DNA of 64,000 nucleotides from Enorma sp964624825 (GTDB lineage Bacteria > Actinomycetota > Coriobacteriia > Coriobacteriales > Coriobacteriaceae): positions 1 to 64,000 of the forward strand of contig CAZUYD010000009.1 of NCBI GenBank assembly GCA_964624825.1, given 5' to 3'. The stretch's first letter is position 1. Each line of letters starts with the position of its first letter. A program made the translations under genes and the position numbers. Positions 17,470-26,421 of the stretch are shown here, one piece after another. The notes below the pieces were generated by a model. That model searched no databases and was not told where the DNA came from. It saw nothing but the letters and a program-made list of their open reading frames with translations.

Positions 17470-19077
17470 GCCGACGTTTCGCCGTGCATCAGCGGCCGGC
17501 CCACGCTCCTCAACACATGGATCTTCCGCGCGCTCGTCGCGCAATTCGTCGCTTGGCTCGCCGCGATCCTCTGCCGCGGGTTCCGCTATCGCGCGGCGCA
17601 CGCATTCGAGCCCGAAGACGACCGCTGTTTCGATAAAGCGCGCCCCGGCGCGCCGCACGCCAACCTCGAAGCCCTCACGCGGCGCGGCGTCGATGCCGCA
17701 GCAGGTGAATGGTTCTCCCGCGAGGGGTCGATTGACGCTCGGGGCACCCGAGAAGCGCCGGCAGGTTGCGAAGCGAGATATGCGACACGCCGCGGCGTCC
17801 ACAGGTCATGTCGTCGCGCGCACGTCGCTGGCTACCCAGCGCGATTATCGCACCGCCGCGCAGCGCACGGCGGATGCAAAGCGCTTGCGAACCGCGCGTG
17901 GTGCAGCCGCAACCCATGGCGGCACCCTAGGGGATCGGGAGAAGCGCAAGGGGTTTGCCGGCATCGGTGCGGCGATGGGATCGATCGCATCCCATGCGCT
18001 GCTCACGCGGGTGCTGGCGCTCGTTGCGGTGCTGGCGCTCGTTGCGGTTGTCGCCGGGGTGGTCGTGACGAACTTGCCGATCTTCACCGTCACGAAGGTC
18101 GTCGTCAACGGGAGCGAGCACATCACGCAAGAGGCGGCGGAGAGCTTGGTGGACGTGTCGTCCGATGCGACGCTTTTCAATATCGATTCGGATGCGATCG
18201 AGCAATCGCTCAAGAAGAACCCCTGGGTTGAAAGCGTGTCGATCGAGCTGCAGTTCCCCCATACGGTGGTGATCACGCCGGTGGAATATGAAGAGGCGGC
18301 GATCGTCTATATCTCCTCAAGCAATGTCGCGTGGGTGATCGCTTCGGACGGGACGTGGATCGCGCCCGTCTCGCTTTCGGTCACGGTCGATGCGGACGGC
18401 AACATCGTGTCGTCGACCGATACGTCGGATTCCGATGACGCTTCTGCTGATACAGATGCGCAGGATGGCGACAGCGCATCCGACACCGCGGACACCGACG
18501 ACGCATCGACGGACTCCGCCGCCGACGATGCCGACTCCACCGACGACGATNNNNNNNNNNNNNNNNNNNNNNNNNNNNNNNNNNNNNNNNNNNNNNNNNN
18601 NNNNNNNNNNNNNNNNNNNNNNNNNNNNNNNNNNNNNNNNNNNNNNNNNNCGACGACGATACCGATTCCACCGATGATGCCGACGACGCGGACGATGAAT
18701 CGCAGACTCTCTCGGGCATTAATGCAGCGATCGCCATCGCACGGCAGGACGGGGCGGTGGTGTTCACCGATTTGCCCGCCGATGTGGAGCCTTCGAGCGG
18801 CACCGCCACCACGTCCGAGGTCGTCCTCGCGTGTTTGGAATACGTGTCGGGGTTCTCCGATGAGTTCCTGGAGCAGATCGAGGAGTTCTCGCTCGAGTCG
18901 ATCGAGGCGATCACCATCAACCTCGATTCTGGGGTCGAGGTTGCGCTGGGCGAACCCGACGACATCTCACTTAAGGAGCGCGTGGTGACCGCGTTGCTCG
19001 AACAGGAAACCGGCGTGAGCTACATTGATGTTCGCGACGCGAGCAACCCAACGTTCAGAGCCGTGTCGACCACATGA
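17417..19077 (+). CDS. ftsQ: FtsQ/DivIB division protein with huge basic N-terminus and Asp-rich insert, split by assembly gap
   Basis: The frame starts inside murB (ATG 17417; ATG 17408 is an alternative). It encodes ~195 basic Ser/Arg/Ala-rich residues, one membrane helix (RVLALVAVLALVAVVAGVVV) and a POTRA/beta domain (VTKVVVNGSEHITQEAA... NPWVESVSIELQFPHTVVI) typical of FtsQ/DivIB, the FtsL/FtsB partner. It then enters an Asp/Ser/Thr/Ala repeat and runs into 100 Ns at 18551-18650. The DNA after the gap encodes the same repeat (DDDTDSTDDADDADDE) but in another frame, followed by the FtsQ-like end ...LESIEAITINLDSGVEVALGE. The most likely reading is one gene with a gap of unknown length, not a frameshift. 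A late ATG at 17975 would give a short N-terminus but lacks a good ribosome-binding site. Confidence 0.8.
18551..18650. other. Assembly gap (100 N)
   Basis: Exactly 100 Ns, the usual placeholder for a gap of unknown size. It lies between two blocks of GAC/GAT-rich repeat coding for Asp/Ser/Thr/Ala, which explains why the assembly broke here. Confidence 0.99.
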
Positions 19078-19197
19078 TCGCGTATATGCCCGATGAGCAC
19101 GATGACCTGCAAAAATGTGTGTCCTTCACATTTTATCAACGTTAGATTTGACTCAACCGCGCATTTTATGCAAAGATAACCCGATTTACCTCGACGT

Positions 19198-19226
19198 TTA
19201 ATATTAACTTGAACGTTAACGTTTGA
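19198..19226 (+). promoter_or_regulatory. Palindromes and shared motif upstream of ftsZ (copy 2)
   Basis: TTAATATTAA (19198-19207) and AACGTTAACGTT (19212-19223) are perfect palindromes, both 30-58 bp before the ftsZ start. The second overlaps the block AACTTGAA-C-GTTAA (19206-19219) also found upstream of mraZ. This AT-rich cluster stands out in a GC-rich window. A precise promoter could not be placed. Confidence 0.5.
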
Positions 19227-19255
19227 ACGGCCGCAGTCCAAATCGGAGGATCCGT

Positions 19256-20386
19256 ATGCATGAGAGCGAGATCAGCAATTACCTTGCCGTCATCAAGGTG
19301 GTAGGCGTCGGCGGCGGCGGGACGAACGCTGTCAACCGCATGATCGAGGAGGGTATTCGCGGCGTTGAGTTTGTGGCCATCAACACCGATGCGCAGGCGC
19401 TCGCAATCTCCGATGCCGATATCAAGGTGCATATCGGTACCGATTTGACGCGCGGTTTGGGTGCCGGCGCGAACCCAGAGATCGGCCGCAAGGCTGCTGA
19501 TGAGAGCCGCGATGATATCCACGAGGCGCTTGAGGGCGCTGACATGGTGTTTATCACCGCGGGCGAGGGCGGTGGCACGGGCACCGGTGCCGCTCCGATC
19601 GTGGCCGATATCGCCATGAACGACATCAACGCGCTGACGGTTGCCGTCGTGACGAAGCCGTTCACCTTCGAGGGGCGTAAGCGCAAGGCAAGTGCCGAAG
19701 AGGGCATTCGCACGCTTTCCGAGTGCGTCGATACCATGATCGTCATCCCCAACGATCGCCTGCTCGATATCGCCGAGAAGAAGACCACCATGCTCGAGGC
19801 CTTTGCTACCGCTGACGGCGTGCTTTCGCAAGGCACCCAGGGCATCACCGACCTCATCACGGTGCCGGGCATCATCAACCTCGACTTCGCGGACGTGAAG
19901 ACCATCATGAAGCAGGCGGGCACCGCCATGATGGGCATCGGTACGGCTTCTGGCGACAACCGCGCCGTGGACGCCGCGCAGGAGGCGATCTCGAGCCGCC
20001 TGCTCGAGAGTTCCATCGACGGCGCGACGCGCGTGCTGCTCTCCATTGCGGGCAGCAAGGATCTGGGTATCCAAGAGATCAACGACGCCGCCGACCTGGT
20101 GGCGAATGCGGTCGATCCCGATGCGAACATCATTTTCGGTACCGTGGTGGACGAGTCGCTCGGCGACCAGGTGCGCATCACCGTCATCGCGACGGGCTTC
20201 TCGGATGCGAACGTGAACCGTCAAGACGAGCTGTTCGCCGCGAGCAACGCGAAGTCATCCGATTCGTCCTCGTCTGCGCGCTCCAGCTCGACTGCCTCGA
20301 CGCGGAACATCGGCGGAACCGAGGTTCCCAACTTCGGTAACGACCAGTTCGAGCTGCCCGACTTCTTAAAGCGCGGGAACTTCTAA
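19256..20386 (+). CDS. ftsZ: Cell division GTPase FtsZ
   Basis: FtsZ polymerises into the Z-ring that recruits the divisome. The 376-aa protein has VVGVGGGGTNAVNRMI, the GTP tubulin signature GGGTGTG (residues ~105-111), NNRAVDAA-type region DNRAVDAAQEAI, and a Ser-rich linker ending in the conserved tail NDQFELPDFLKR that binds SepF and other partners. The ATG at 19256 has CGGAGGA six nt upstream. A GTG or earlier start at 19223 is not family-like. No ftsA is nearby; SepF, encoded downstream, is the expected membrane anchor, as in other actinobacteria. Confidence 0.97.
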   Translation: MHESEISNYLAVIKVVGVGGGGTNAVNRMIEEGIRGVEFVAINTDAQALAISDADIKVHIGTDLTRGLGAGANPEIGRKAADESRDDIHEALEGADMVFITAGEGGGTGTGAAPIVADIAMNDINALTVAVVTKPFTFEGRKRKASAEEGIRTLSECVDTMIVIPNDRLLDIAEKKTTMLEAFATADGVLSQGTQGITDLITVPGIINLDFADVKTIMKQAGTAMMGIGTASGDNRAVDAAQEAISSRLLESSIDGATRVLLSIAGSKDLGIQEINDAADLVANAVDPDANIIFGTVVDESLGDQVRITVIATGFSDANVNRQDELFAASNAKSSDSSSSARSSSTASTRNIGGTEVPNFGNDQFELPDFLKRGNF

Positions 20387-20766
20387 GAAGTGCGGTCTTC
20401 GCATCCGCTGCACTCGATGTATCGTCGGCATCGTGCTAGGTGGACGGTCGGCGTTGCTGGCCTGATGCGCGCGGAGTCGCTTGGCTCCCAGGCGGCGCGT
20501 TCGTATTGCGGGAGGGCGGCACCCATGCGCCTGGATGATTCCCATTAAGGCGGGAAGGCGGCATATCTTCAGGAAGCGCCGCCGTACCGCTCGGGCGTTT
20601 GAGCCAAGAATGCGCGCGTGCCCGCGCGCTTTGCGTGTGAGGCGCGTCTCTTGCAGAGCTCGCCGTAAAGCGCGGCATGTTGGTAGAACTGCGCGTCAGA
20701 ACACCTGCTGCTGTTCGGGCGGTGCGCATGCGACGCATGCCAGCAAGGAAACGAGGTGGTTTCATC
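20387..20766. other. 380-bp gap between ftsZ and pgeF without a recognised gene
   Basis: No protein domain, RNA or strong terminator was recognised. A weak stem (AGTGCGG... CCGCTGCACT) follows ftsZ but lacks a T-run. Small frames here are GC-rich shadows. Confidence 0.5.
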
Positions 20767-21558
20767 ATGGGGCGACCACTCGATCGCATTACACGCAATG
20801 GCGTGACCATGGTTGGAAATCTGGATGGCGGCATCTCGTTTGGCTTCACGGAGCGAACCGGCGGCGTGTCGCATCCGCCGTATGCCTCGCTGAACCTGGG
20901 ATCGCATGTGGGCGATGATCCAGCGGCGGTTGCGGAAAATCGTGCGCGGGTGCTCAAGACGCTAGATGCAACAGCATATGCAAATCAGCTTCTCGTACCC
21001 AATCAGGTGCATGGAGACCATGTCGCCGTGGTCGCGCACGCAGACCCAGGTACGCTCGCAGGGATTCGGGCGGAGCTTGCACGCGGCACGGACGCCATCG
21101 TATGTACGGTGCCGAATGTTCCGGTGATGCTGTGCTATGCCGATTGCGTTCCCGTGATCCTTGTCACCTCGCATGGCTTCGCGGTGGTGCATTCGGGTTG
21201 GAAGGGAACGTATGCGCGAATCGCGGCGAAGGCGGCGCGCATGCTGATGGAGCAGACGGGTTGCGCCGCGCACCAGGTCGAGGCGTGGATAGGCCCGCAT
21301 ATTCTTGGCGATGAGTACGAGGTATCGGAGGAGCTTATCGCGCGCTTTCGCGCTCGCTTTGGCGATGTGAGCCCCGCGGGGTCGCGCCTGCTCGATCTCT
21401 CTCATGCGATCTCGCTGGCGCTGGTCGATGCCGGCGTACCCGCGGCGAATATCTGCGACACGCAGCTCTCGACGATACGGGAGAACGATCGGTTCTATTC
21501 CTATCGTGCCGAGGGCAGGGTATGCGGCCGCCATGCCGCAGTGGCCATGCTGCGCTAA
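20767..21558 (+). CDS. pgeF: PgeF/YfiH-family (laccase-fold) protein
   Basis: The 263-aa protein belongs to the Cu-oxidase_4/LACC1 family. E. coli PgeF (YfiH) removes L-Ser wrongly incorporated in muropeptides, and other members act on purine nucleosides. Visible motifs: NQVHGDHVAVV (His), VMLCYADCVPVI (Cys) and AVVHSGWKGTYARIA (His), the metal-site residues of the family. The ATG at 20767 is chosen over 20737 and 20677 because the conserved part begins ~15 residues later and GAGGTGG lies upstream. The position between ftsZ and yggS is common in Gram-positive dcw clusters. Confidence 0.88.
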   Translation: MGRPLDRITRNGVTMVGNLDGGISFGFTERTGGVSHPPYASLNLGSHVGDDPAAVAENRARVLKTLDATAYANQLLVPNQVHGDHVAVVAHADPGTLAGIRAELARGTDAIVCTVPNVPVMLCYADCVPVILVTSHGFAVVHSGWKGTYARIAAKAARMLMEQTGCAAHQVEAWIGPHILGDEYEVSEELIARFRARFGDVSPAGSRLLDLSHAISLALVDAGVPAANICDTQLSTIRENDRFYSYRAEGRVCGRHAAVAMLR

Positions 21559-21596
21559 CATGGGTTGTGAATCGATGGTGGTAAGAGGGTGTGCCG

Positions 21597-22334
21597 ATGC
21601 AGTCTTACATAGACATGCTGCGCCAGCGGCTCGATGACATCACGCGGCGCATGGACGCGGCGCTCGAGCGGAGCTGCAGGCCGTGTGACGCGGTGCAGGT
21701 GATGGCGGTTTCGAAAACGGTGGACGTGCCGCAGGTAATCGATGCCATCCAGGCCGGGTATCGCGTCTTTGGCGAGAATCGCCCGCAAGAGCTTGCGCGA
21801 AAGCTCGAAGGGCTATCCACCGTACCCGATCTGCCCGAGGTTCGCTTCGATATGATCGGCAACCTGCAGAAAAACAAGATCAACGCCGTGCTCGGTCGCG
21901 CGGCATGCATCCATTCCGTAAGCTCGCTTCATCTGGCCGAGGCGATCTCGACACGCGCAGAGCGCCGGCTGGAGTCGGGGGAGCTCGCCGCACCGCAACC
22001 GGTACTTCTCGAGGTGAACATCTCGGGCGAGGCGTCGAAATCGGGGTTTAGCCCCGATGAGGTGCGCCGTGCCATGCCTGCGCTGCGCACACTTCGTGGA
22101 ATTCAGCTCAACGGGCTTATGACGATGGCTCCCCAAGGGGATAAGGACATCGCGCGCGCCACCTTTGCGGGGCTTCGCGCGCTTCGCGATGAGCTTGCGG
22201 CAGCCGATTCCGCCCTCTGCCTTTCCGAGCTGTCGTGTGGCATGAGCGAGGATTTCGAGCAGGCGATCGAGGAGGGTTCAACGCTCATACGCCTTGGTAG
22301 GGTGGTGTTCGACCCGGCCTTTGAGCTAGAATAA
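21597..22334 (+). CDS. yggS: PLP homeostasis protein YggS/PLPBP family
   Basis: This is a single-domain TIM-barrel protein (245 aa) that binds pyridoxal 5'-phosphate without known catalysis and helps balance vitamin B6 and amino-acid pools. Visible features: the PLP lysine in VMAVSKTVDVPQV, FGENRPQEL, FDMIGNLQKNKINAVL, LLEVNISGEASKSGF, MTMAPQGD and ELSCGMSEDFEQAIEEGSTLIRLG. The ATG at 21597 has AAGAGGG seven nt upstream; the in-frame GTG at 21591 sits too close. It precedes sepF, a conserved pairing. Confidence 0.93.
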   Translation: MQSYIDMLRQRLDDITRRMDAALERSCRPCDAVQVMAVSKTVDVPQVIDAIQAGYRVFGENRPQELARKLEGLSTVPDLPEVRFDMIGNLQKNKINAVLGRAACIHSVSSLHLAEAISTRAERRLESGELAAPQPVLLEVNISGEASKSGFSPDEVRRAMPALRTLRGIQLNGLMTMAPQGDKDIARATFAGLRALRDELAAADSALCLSELSCGMSEDFEQAIEEGSTLIRLGRVVFDPAFELE

Positions 22335-22399
22335 ACTGGTCTGGACAACTCAGACCTGCAAACGAACACGAACTATGGCACGCAGAGAGGTTGAGAGAC

Positions 22400-23143
22400 G
22401 TGGGCTTCCTAGACGGCATCAAGAGCAAATTCCCCTTTGGTCAGAATCAGGATTCCTATGGCCCCGATGGCTATGGTGAGGACGACGGCTATTCAGACGA
22501 CTACTATGATGACGGCTACGGCTACCAAGATGCTTATCAGGCGGTCGATGGTGGGTATGGCACGTCCGACGGGTACGGTACGCCGCCCGCGCGGGAACCC
22601 GAGACCTCGAACGGCGTGCTTGGTCAGACGCGGCGCGGCGAGGCGGAATCGGTTGCGGTGTACACTCGTTCCGGCCAGCCGGTCGGCGACTCCGAGCGCC
22701 ATGCGACCATCTATAACCCGCCGGTTCGGAGCCAGGATGTGCATCGCCCGGGTGCCTATGACACCCCCTCGAGCTATGCTGCGAGCGTAAGCGAGCATGC
22801 GACTGCGGCGACTCCGGCCTCGACCGCGGTGATCGATCGGCATGCCAGCTCCATCTTGAACGCTACCCCGCAGCTTCCGGCGTATGTGCTGCGTCCAGAA
22901 AGCTACGATGACGTTGAAACCGTGGTGCGCCGCGTGCGCACCAAGCAGCCGGTCGCCCTGGTGTTCTTGGGCGTTCGCACCGAGGTCGCGAAACGCGTGT
23001 TGGATTTTAGCTATGGCTATGCCTGCGGATTGGGAGCTTCGGTCAAAGAGATCGGCGATCGTGTGTTCATGGTTCTACCCGCCGGCTGCGAGGTTAAGGA
23101 TTCTGATCTTACCAAGCTGCGCGACGACGGCTATCTTAAGTAA
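22400..23143 (+). CDS. sepF: SepF, FtsZ membrane anchor
   Basis: SepF tethers FtsZ to the membrane and aligns its filaments. The 247-aa protein begins with an amphipathic membrane-binding helix (GFLDGIKSKFPF), continues with a Tyr/Gly/Asp-rich linker, and ends in the SepF core (YVLRPESYDDVETVVRRV ... ALVFLG ... RVLDFSYGYACGLGASVKEIGDRVFMVLP). The GTG at 22400 is chosen with GAGAGG about ten nt upstream; a TTG at 22391 is also in frame. The linker makes it longer than Bacillus SepF. In the absence of ftsA this should be the main FtsZ anchor. Confidence 0.93.
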   Translation: MGFLDGIKSKFPFGQNQDSYGPDGYGEDDGYSDDYYDDGYGYQDAYQAVDGGYGTSDGYGTPPAREPETSNGVLGQTRRGEAESVAVYTRSGQPVGDSERHATIYNPPVRSQDVHRPGAYDTPSSYAASVSEHATAATPASTAVIDRHASSILNATPQLPAYVLRPESYDDVETVVRRVRTKQPVALVFLGVRTEVAKRVLDFSYGYACGLGASVKEIGDRVFMVLPAGCEVKDSDLTKLRDDGYLK

Positions 23144-23152
23144 ACGAGGTGC

Positions 23153-23428
23153 ATGACCATTACTGCCTATACTTTTGCCCAGCTCCTCTCGACGCTTGTA
23201 AACTTCTATGAGATGCTCATTCTCATATACATCCTGCTCTCGTGGATTCCCATCCGCCAGGGGAGCTTGCTACACGATATCGGATTGGTGCTACAGTCGC
23301 TTTGCGAGCCGTTTTTGGGGATATTCCGGCGGTTTATCCCGCCTGTTGGCGGTCTCGATTTCTCACCGGTAATTGCGGTGATTGCGTTGAATCTCGTCTC
23401 GCGGTTGGTAATAGGTATAATTATCTGA
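23153..23428 (+). CDS. yggT: YggT-family membrane protein
   Basis: This small (91 aa) protein has two membrane segments (LVNFYEMLILIYILLSW and PVIAVIALNLVSRLVIGIII) separated by the family motif DPFLGIFRRFIPP-like CEPFLGIFRRFIPPVGG. The function is unknown. The gene nearly always lies between sepF and divIVA in Gram-positives, which implies a role in division or envelope growth. ATG with GAGG upstream, 9 nt after sepF. Confidence 0.9.
   Translation: MTITAYTFAQLLSTLVNFYEMLILIYILLSWIPIRQGSLLHDIGLVLQSLCEPFLGIFRRFIPPVGGLDFSPVIAVIALNLVSRLVIGIII
23416..23421 (+). promoter_or_regulatory. -10 element upstream of divIVA
   Basis: A perfect TATAAT overlaps the 3' end of yggT, 69 bp before divIVA. The best -35 candidate (TTGAAT, 23387-23392) is 23 bp away, too far, so the assignment is tentative. 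Confidence 0.4.
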
Positions 23429-23490
23429 AATGCGGACATCCAGCCGCTGGTACCCGAAGATCGGGTGCTACGCGATGAAAAGGAGTGCAT

Positions 23491-24168
23491 ATGGCTATCA
23501 CACCGGCTGATATTCAGGCGCAGACATTCTCTGAGGCCAAGCGCGGGTATGACCCCGCTGAGGTTGATATATTCCTCGAGCAGCTTGCGAGCGAAGTCGA
23601 CGCGATGCTCGCCAAGATCGTCGATTTGAAGAACCGCTTGACCTTGACCGAGCAGCAGCTTGCCGATGCGCAGACCCAGCTTGCGAATGTCCCGGCGCCT
23701 GCTCCCGTTCCTGAACCACAGCAGCCGGGTATCTCTGCTTCTGAGCGCCAGATTTCCGCCGCGCTTATCGCGGCGCAGCAGACTGCCGATGCCATCGTTT
23801 CCGAGGCACAGCAGACCGCCGAGCACATCTGCAACGAGGCCGATGCCAAAGCGCGCGACGTCATTCGCCAGGCGCTTCAGGAGAAGCAGGCTGAGCTCAA
23901 GGAAATCGATCGCCTGAAGGCTTCTCGCGAGGATTTCAAGGACGAGTATCTCAAGCTCCTGCAGCACTTCATGGATGACGCGCAGAACTCGTTCCCGCCC
24001 GAGCTCATGACATCGTCCGCGCCCGTCGGGTCTGCCGCCGCGGCTCCGCTGCCCTCGGTTGCGCCTACTCTTGATGCCACAGCCACCGCTGCGCCCGAGC
24101 CGGTCATGACGCCCGTCGCCGATCCGTTCGCACCGCTCGACAACTTCGGCGTTGACGATCTCGACTAG
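23491..24168 (+). CDS. divIVA: DivIVA-domain cell shape/division protein
   Basis: DivIVA proteins sense negative membrane curvature and in actinobacteria organise polar growth. The 225-aa product has the N-terminal lipid-binding motif ITPADIQAQTFSEAKRGYDPAEVDIFLEQL, then two coiled-coil segments (residues ~30-60 and ~85-155) separated by a Pro-rich linker, and an Ala/Pro-rich tail. The ATG at 23491 has AAAAGGAG upstream; the in-frame GTG at 23485 overlaps that site. A strong terminator closes the dcw cluster 65 nt later. Confidence 0.93.
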   Translation: MAITPADIQAQTFSEAKRGYDPAEVDIFLEQLASEVDAMLAKIVDLKNRLTLTEQQLADAQTQLANVPAPAPVPEPQQPGISASERQISAALIAAQQTADAIVSEAQQTAEHICNEADAKARDVIRQALQEKQAELKEIDRLKASREDFKDEYLKLLQHFMDDAQNSFPPELMTSSAPVGSAAAAPLPSVAPTLDATATAAPEPVMTPVADPFAPLDNFGVDDLD

Positions 24169-24233
24169 CCGTTCCACCCGTTCATGTGATGCGCGCTTTC
24201 CTGAAATGAGTCCGCGCTTCAAACTAAGCATGC

Positions 24234-24261
24234 GCCCTGGTATACGTACCAGGGCTTTTTT
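24234..24261 (+). terminator. Strong terminator at the end of the dcw cluster
   Basis: A perfect 9-bp stem (GCCCTGGTA / TACCAGGGC) with a TACG loop is followed by six Ts. Confidence 0.95.
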
Positions 24262-24483
24262 GTAGCTTGGATGCGTCGGGTTGAATGCGCGCACGCTGAG
24301 GTGTTTCGCAGCCCGAATACGGCGGAGTGGATTTGCGTGCGATGTATCGCATCGCACCGCATCGAGCGCGCTTCGTTGTGGCCGCGCGTCATCCATGATG
24401 CGTATGCCGCGATGCCATCCCGTTGAGCTTTTGGGTATAACAGGAAGCACGCATCATGTGCTTAACGCGACGGAGGGAGCGAT
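24262..24483. other. Leader region of the Gly-rich protein gene
   Basis: Together with the end of the dcw cluster this makes a 315-bp gap. A TATAAC hexamer at 24436-24441 is a possible -10 for the next gene, without a clear -35. No gene was seen. Confidence 0.4.
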
Positions 24484-25611
24484 ATGGGTAGATCCGGTGG
24501 CGGTAGGTCCGGTGGCGGCGGTCGCAGCGGCGGGTTCTCTGGAGGCGGTCGCTCAACCGGTGGCTTTTCCGGTGGCGGCGGTCATGGTCGCAGCGGCGGC
24601 AGATCGGTTCGCCCTGGCGGCGGAGGGCCTCGCCCTGGTGGAGGGTTTGGCGGTAGACCCGGTGATCCCCATCGGCCTCATCCGCCCCATCGTCACCACC
24701 ATCACGTACACTTCGGTGGCGGCGTCTGGCCGTTTATGTTTGGATTCGGCCTTGGCCGCAATGTCGGGGGAGGCGCGCCGCAGAACGACCCGGATCGCAG
24801 GGGCTGTGGTTGCGGCACCATCGTCGCCGTCTTCGTTCTCTGTCTGATTATCCTGGCGTTTTTCGGCGCCATTTCCAGAAGCATGGTGTCATGCTCCTCG
24901 GTTGCGTTCAGCTCGGATATCACGGCATCCACCGTTGATCGCGAGGCGCTGCCCTCAAGTGCGGTATCCACGGAGCTCAGCCAGCATTACTATGACGAAG
25001 ATGGCAGCTGGGTCGAGAACAGCTCGGCAATTGAAGCGGGACTGGAGTCATTTTACGAGGATACCGGCGTGCAACCGTATGTGTGGATTTTGCCGAACGG
25101 CAGCGTGACCTCGACATCTGAGCTCGCGACCATGGCGGATGAAAGTTATGACGAGGTGTTCGACGACGAGGCCGGCTTTCTTCTCATGTTTTGCGATGAC
25201 GGCTATTACTCATTCAACTGTGGGTACGCGGTAGGCAGCGAGGCAAAGACCGTCATGGATGATGAGGCCATCGATATCTTGGTCGACTATCTTGACCGGT
25301 ATTATCAGGAAGCGAGCTCCGATGAAGAGGTGTTCTCGCTTGCGTTTGAGAAGACCGGCGAGCGCATTATGTCGCGCACCACATCGCCTGTGGTATACGT
25401 CGCGATTTGCGTCGCGGTGGTCATCGTCGCGTTCCTCATCTACAGCGGGGTTAAAAAATACCGCGCGTCGAAGGAGCGCGAGGCGAAGCGCATGCAGGAC
25501 GTGCTGAATACGCCGCTTGAAACCTTCGGCGACGAGCGTCTCGATGACTTGGAGGAAAAGTATCGCTCAGATAAAAGGGGAAATTCTGAAGATGGGCCGA
25601 TCTCGCGATAG
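24484..25611 (+). CDS. Gly-rich two-helix membrane protein, TPM-like extracytoplasmic domain
   Basis: The 375-aa product starts with ~75 residues rich in Gly/Ser/Arg and then His/Pro. A Cys-rich turn (RRGCGCG) leads into membrane helix 1 (TIVAVFVLCLIILAFFGAI). A ~190-residue domain follows, whose spacing (FYEDTGVQPYVWILPNG ... YSFNCGYAVGSEAKTVMDDEAIDILVDYLDRYY) recalls TPM domains. Helix 2 (VVYVAICVAVVIVAFLIYSGV) and a charged cytoplasmic tail close the protein. ATG with GGAGG upstream. The gene sits 103 nt before a pspA gene, and TPM/Gly-rich proteins often partner PspA in membrane stress. The TPM assignment is tentative. Confidence 0.7.
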   Translation: MGRSGGGRSGGGGRSGGFSGGGRSTGGFSGGGGHGRSGGRSVRPGGGGPRPGGGFGGRPGDPHRPHPPHRHHHHVHFGGGVWPFMFGFGLGRNVGGGAPQNDPDRRGCGCGTIVAVFVLCLIILAFFGAISRSMVSCSSVAFSSDITASTVDREALPSSAVSTELSQHYYDEDGSWVENSSAIEAGLESFYEDTGVQPYVWILPNGSVTSTSELATMADESYDEVFDDEAGFLLMFCDDGYYSFNCGYAVGSEAKTVMDDEAIDILVDYLDRYYQEASSDEEVFSLAFEKTGERIMSRTTSPVVYVAICVAVVIVAFLIYSGVKKYRASKEREAKRMQDVLNTPLETFGDERLDDLEEKYRSDKRGNSEDGPISR

Positions 25612-25714
25612 CTGAGCGCGCTGGAAGCCCAATTCGGGTAGACAAAGATAGACAATGTTACCTCGCGCGTAAGGGCATGTTACGAGACGAAGCACGACGA
25701 ATGAGGAGTTCACC

Positions 25715-26395
25715 ATGGGCATACTTGACCGGTTCACCGATATCATCAAGTCGAATATCAACGATCTGCTCGACCGCGCCGAAGATCCGGCGAAGATGGT
25801 CGACCAGTATCTCATCGACCTTTCCGAATCGCTTGCCGAGGTGAAGAGAGAGACGGCAGGCGTGATGGCCGAGGAGAAGCGCACACGCCGGTTGGTTGAG
25901 AGCAATGATGCTGACATCAAGAAGTACGACGACCTTGCGCGTACGGCGCTCAAGGCAGGGAACGAGGACGATGCGCGCACCTTTTTGGAGAAGAAGCAGC
26001 AGCTCGTTGCCAAGGGTGAGAGCCTGAAAGAGGCTGCTGATGCCGCAGAGGCCAATGCGAAGAAGATGCGCGAGATGCACGACAAGCTCGTCGGCGATAT
26101 CGAGAAGCTCAAGAGCCGTCGCGAGGCCATCAAAGCGAAGGTCGCGGTAGCAAAGACCCAAGACAAGGTCAGCAAGATGAGTTCGGCGGGCGATCGCGCG
26201 GCCGGGGCGATGAGCGCCTTCGATCGGATGGAAGCGAAGGCAGATGAGATGCTCGACCGCTCCAATGCTATGAGCGAGCTGGGCGAGCAGCCCTCCGATC
26301 CCACTGATGACCTTGAGAAAAAATACGCGTCGATGGCTTCTGCGAGCGCGGTGGACGATGAGCTCGCGCGCCTCAAGGAGGAGATGGGAATTTAG
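25715..26395 (+). CDS. pspA: PspA/IM30 (ESCRT-III-like) membrane stress protein
   Basis: PspA family members coat damaged membranes and limit proton leak. The 226-aa protein is almost entirely helical, starting with the amphipathic helix MGILDRFTDIIKSNINDLLD and the family phrase AEDPAKMVDQYLIDL, then long coiled coils (residues ~30-150), and a C-terminal helix (ASAVDDELARLKEEMGI). The length matches PspA/Vipp1. ATG with GAGGAG upstream. It is probably in an operon with the preceding Gly-rich membrane protein. A terminator lies 27 nt downstream. No PspF or PspBC homologue is nearby, as expected for an actinobacterium. Confidence 0.92.
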   Translation: MGILDRFTDIIKSNINDLLDRAEDPAKMVDQYLIDLSESLAEVKRETAGVMAEEKRTRRLVESNDADIKKYDDLARTALKAGNEDDARTFLEKKQQLVAKGESLKEAADAAEANAKKMREMHDKLVGDIEKLKSRREAIKAKVAVAKTQDKVSKMSSAGDRAAGAMSAFDRMEAKADEMLDRSNAMSELGEQPSDPTDDLEKKYASMASASAVDDELARLKEEMGI

Positions 26396-26421
26396 CTTGG
26401 CATAACAAGTGAAAGCAATGA

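Noticed and set aside
18551..18650. Frameshift or pseudogene in ftsQ
   Set aside because: The frame change coincides with a 100-N placeholder and the repeat type is the same on both sides, so an assembly gap explains it.
18391..18720. CRISPR-like or tandem DNA repeat
   Set aside because: The repeats are irregular codons for Asp/Ser/Thr/Ala inside a coding frame, without spacers.
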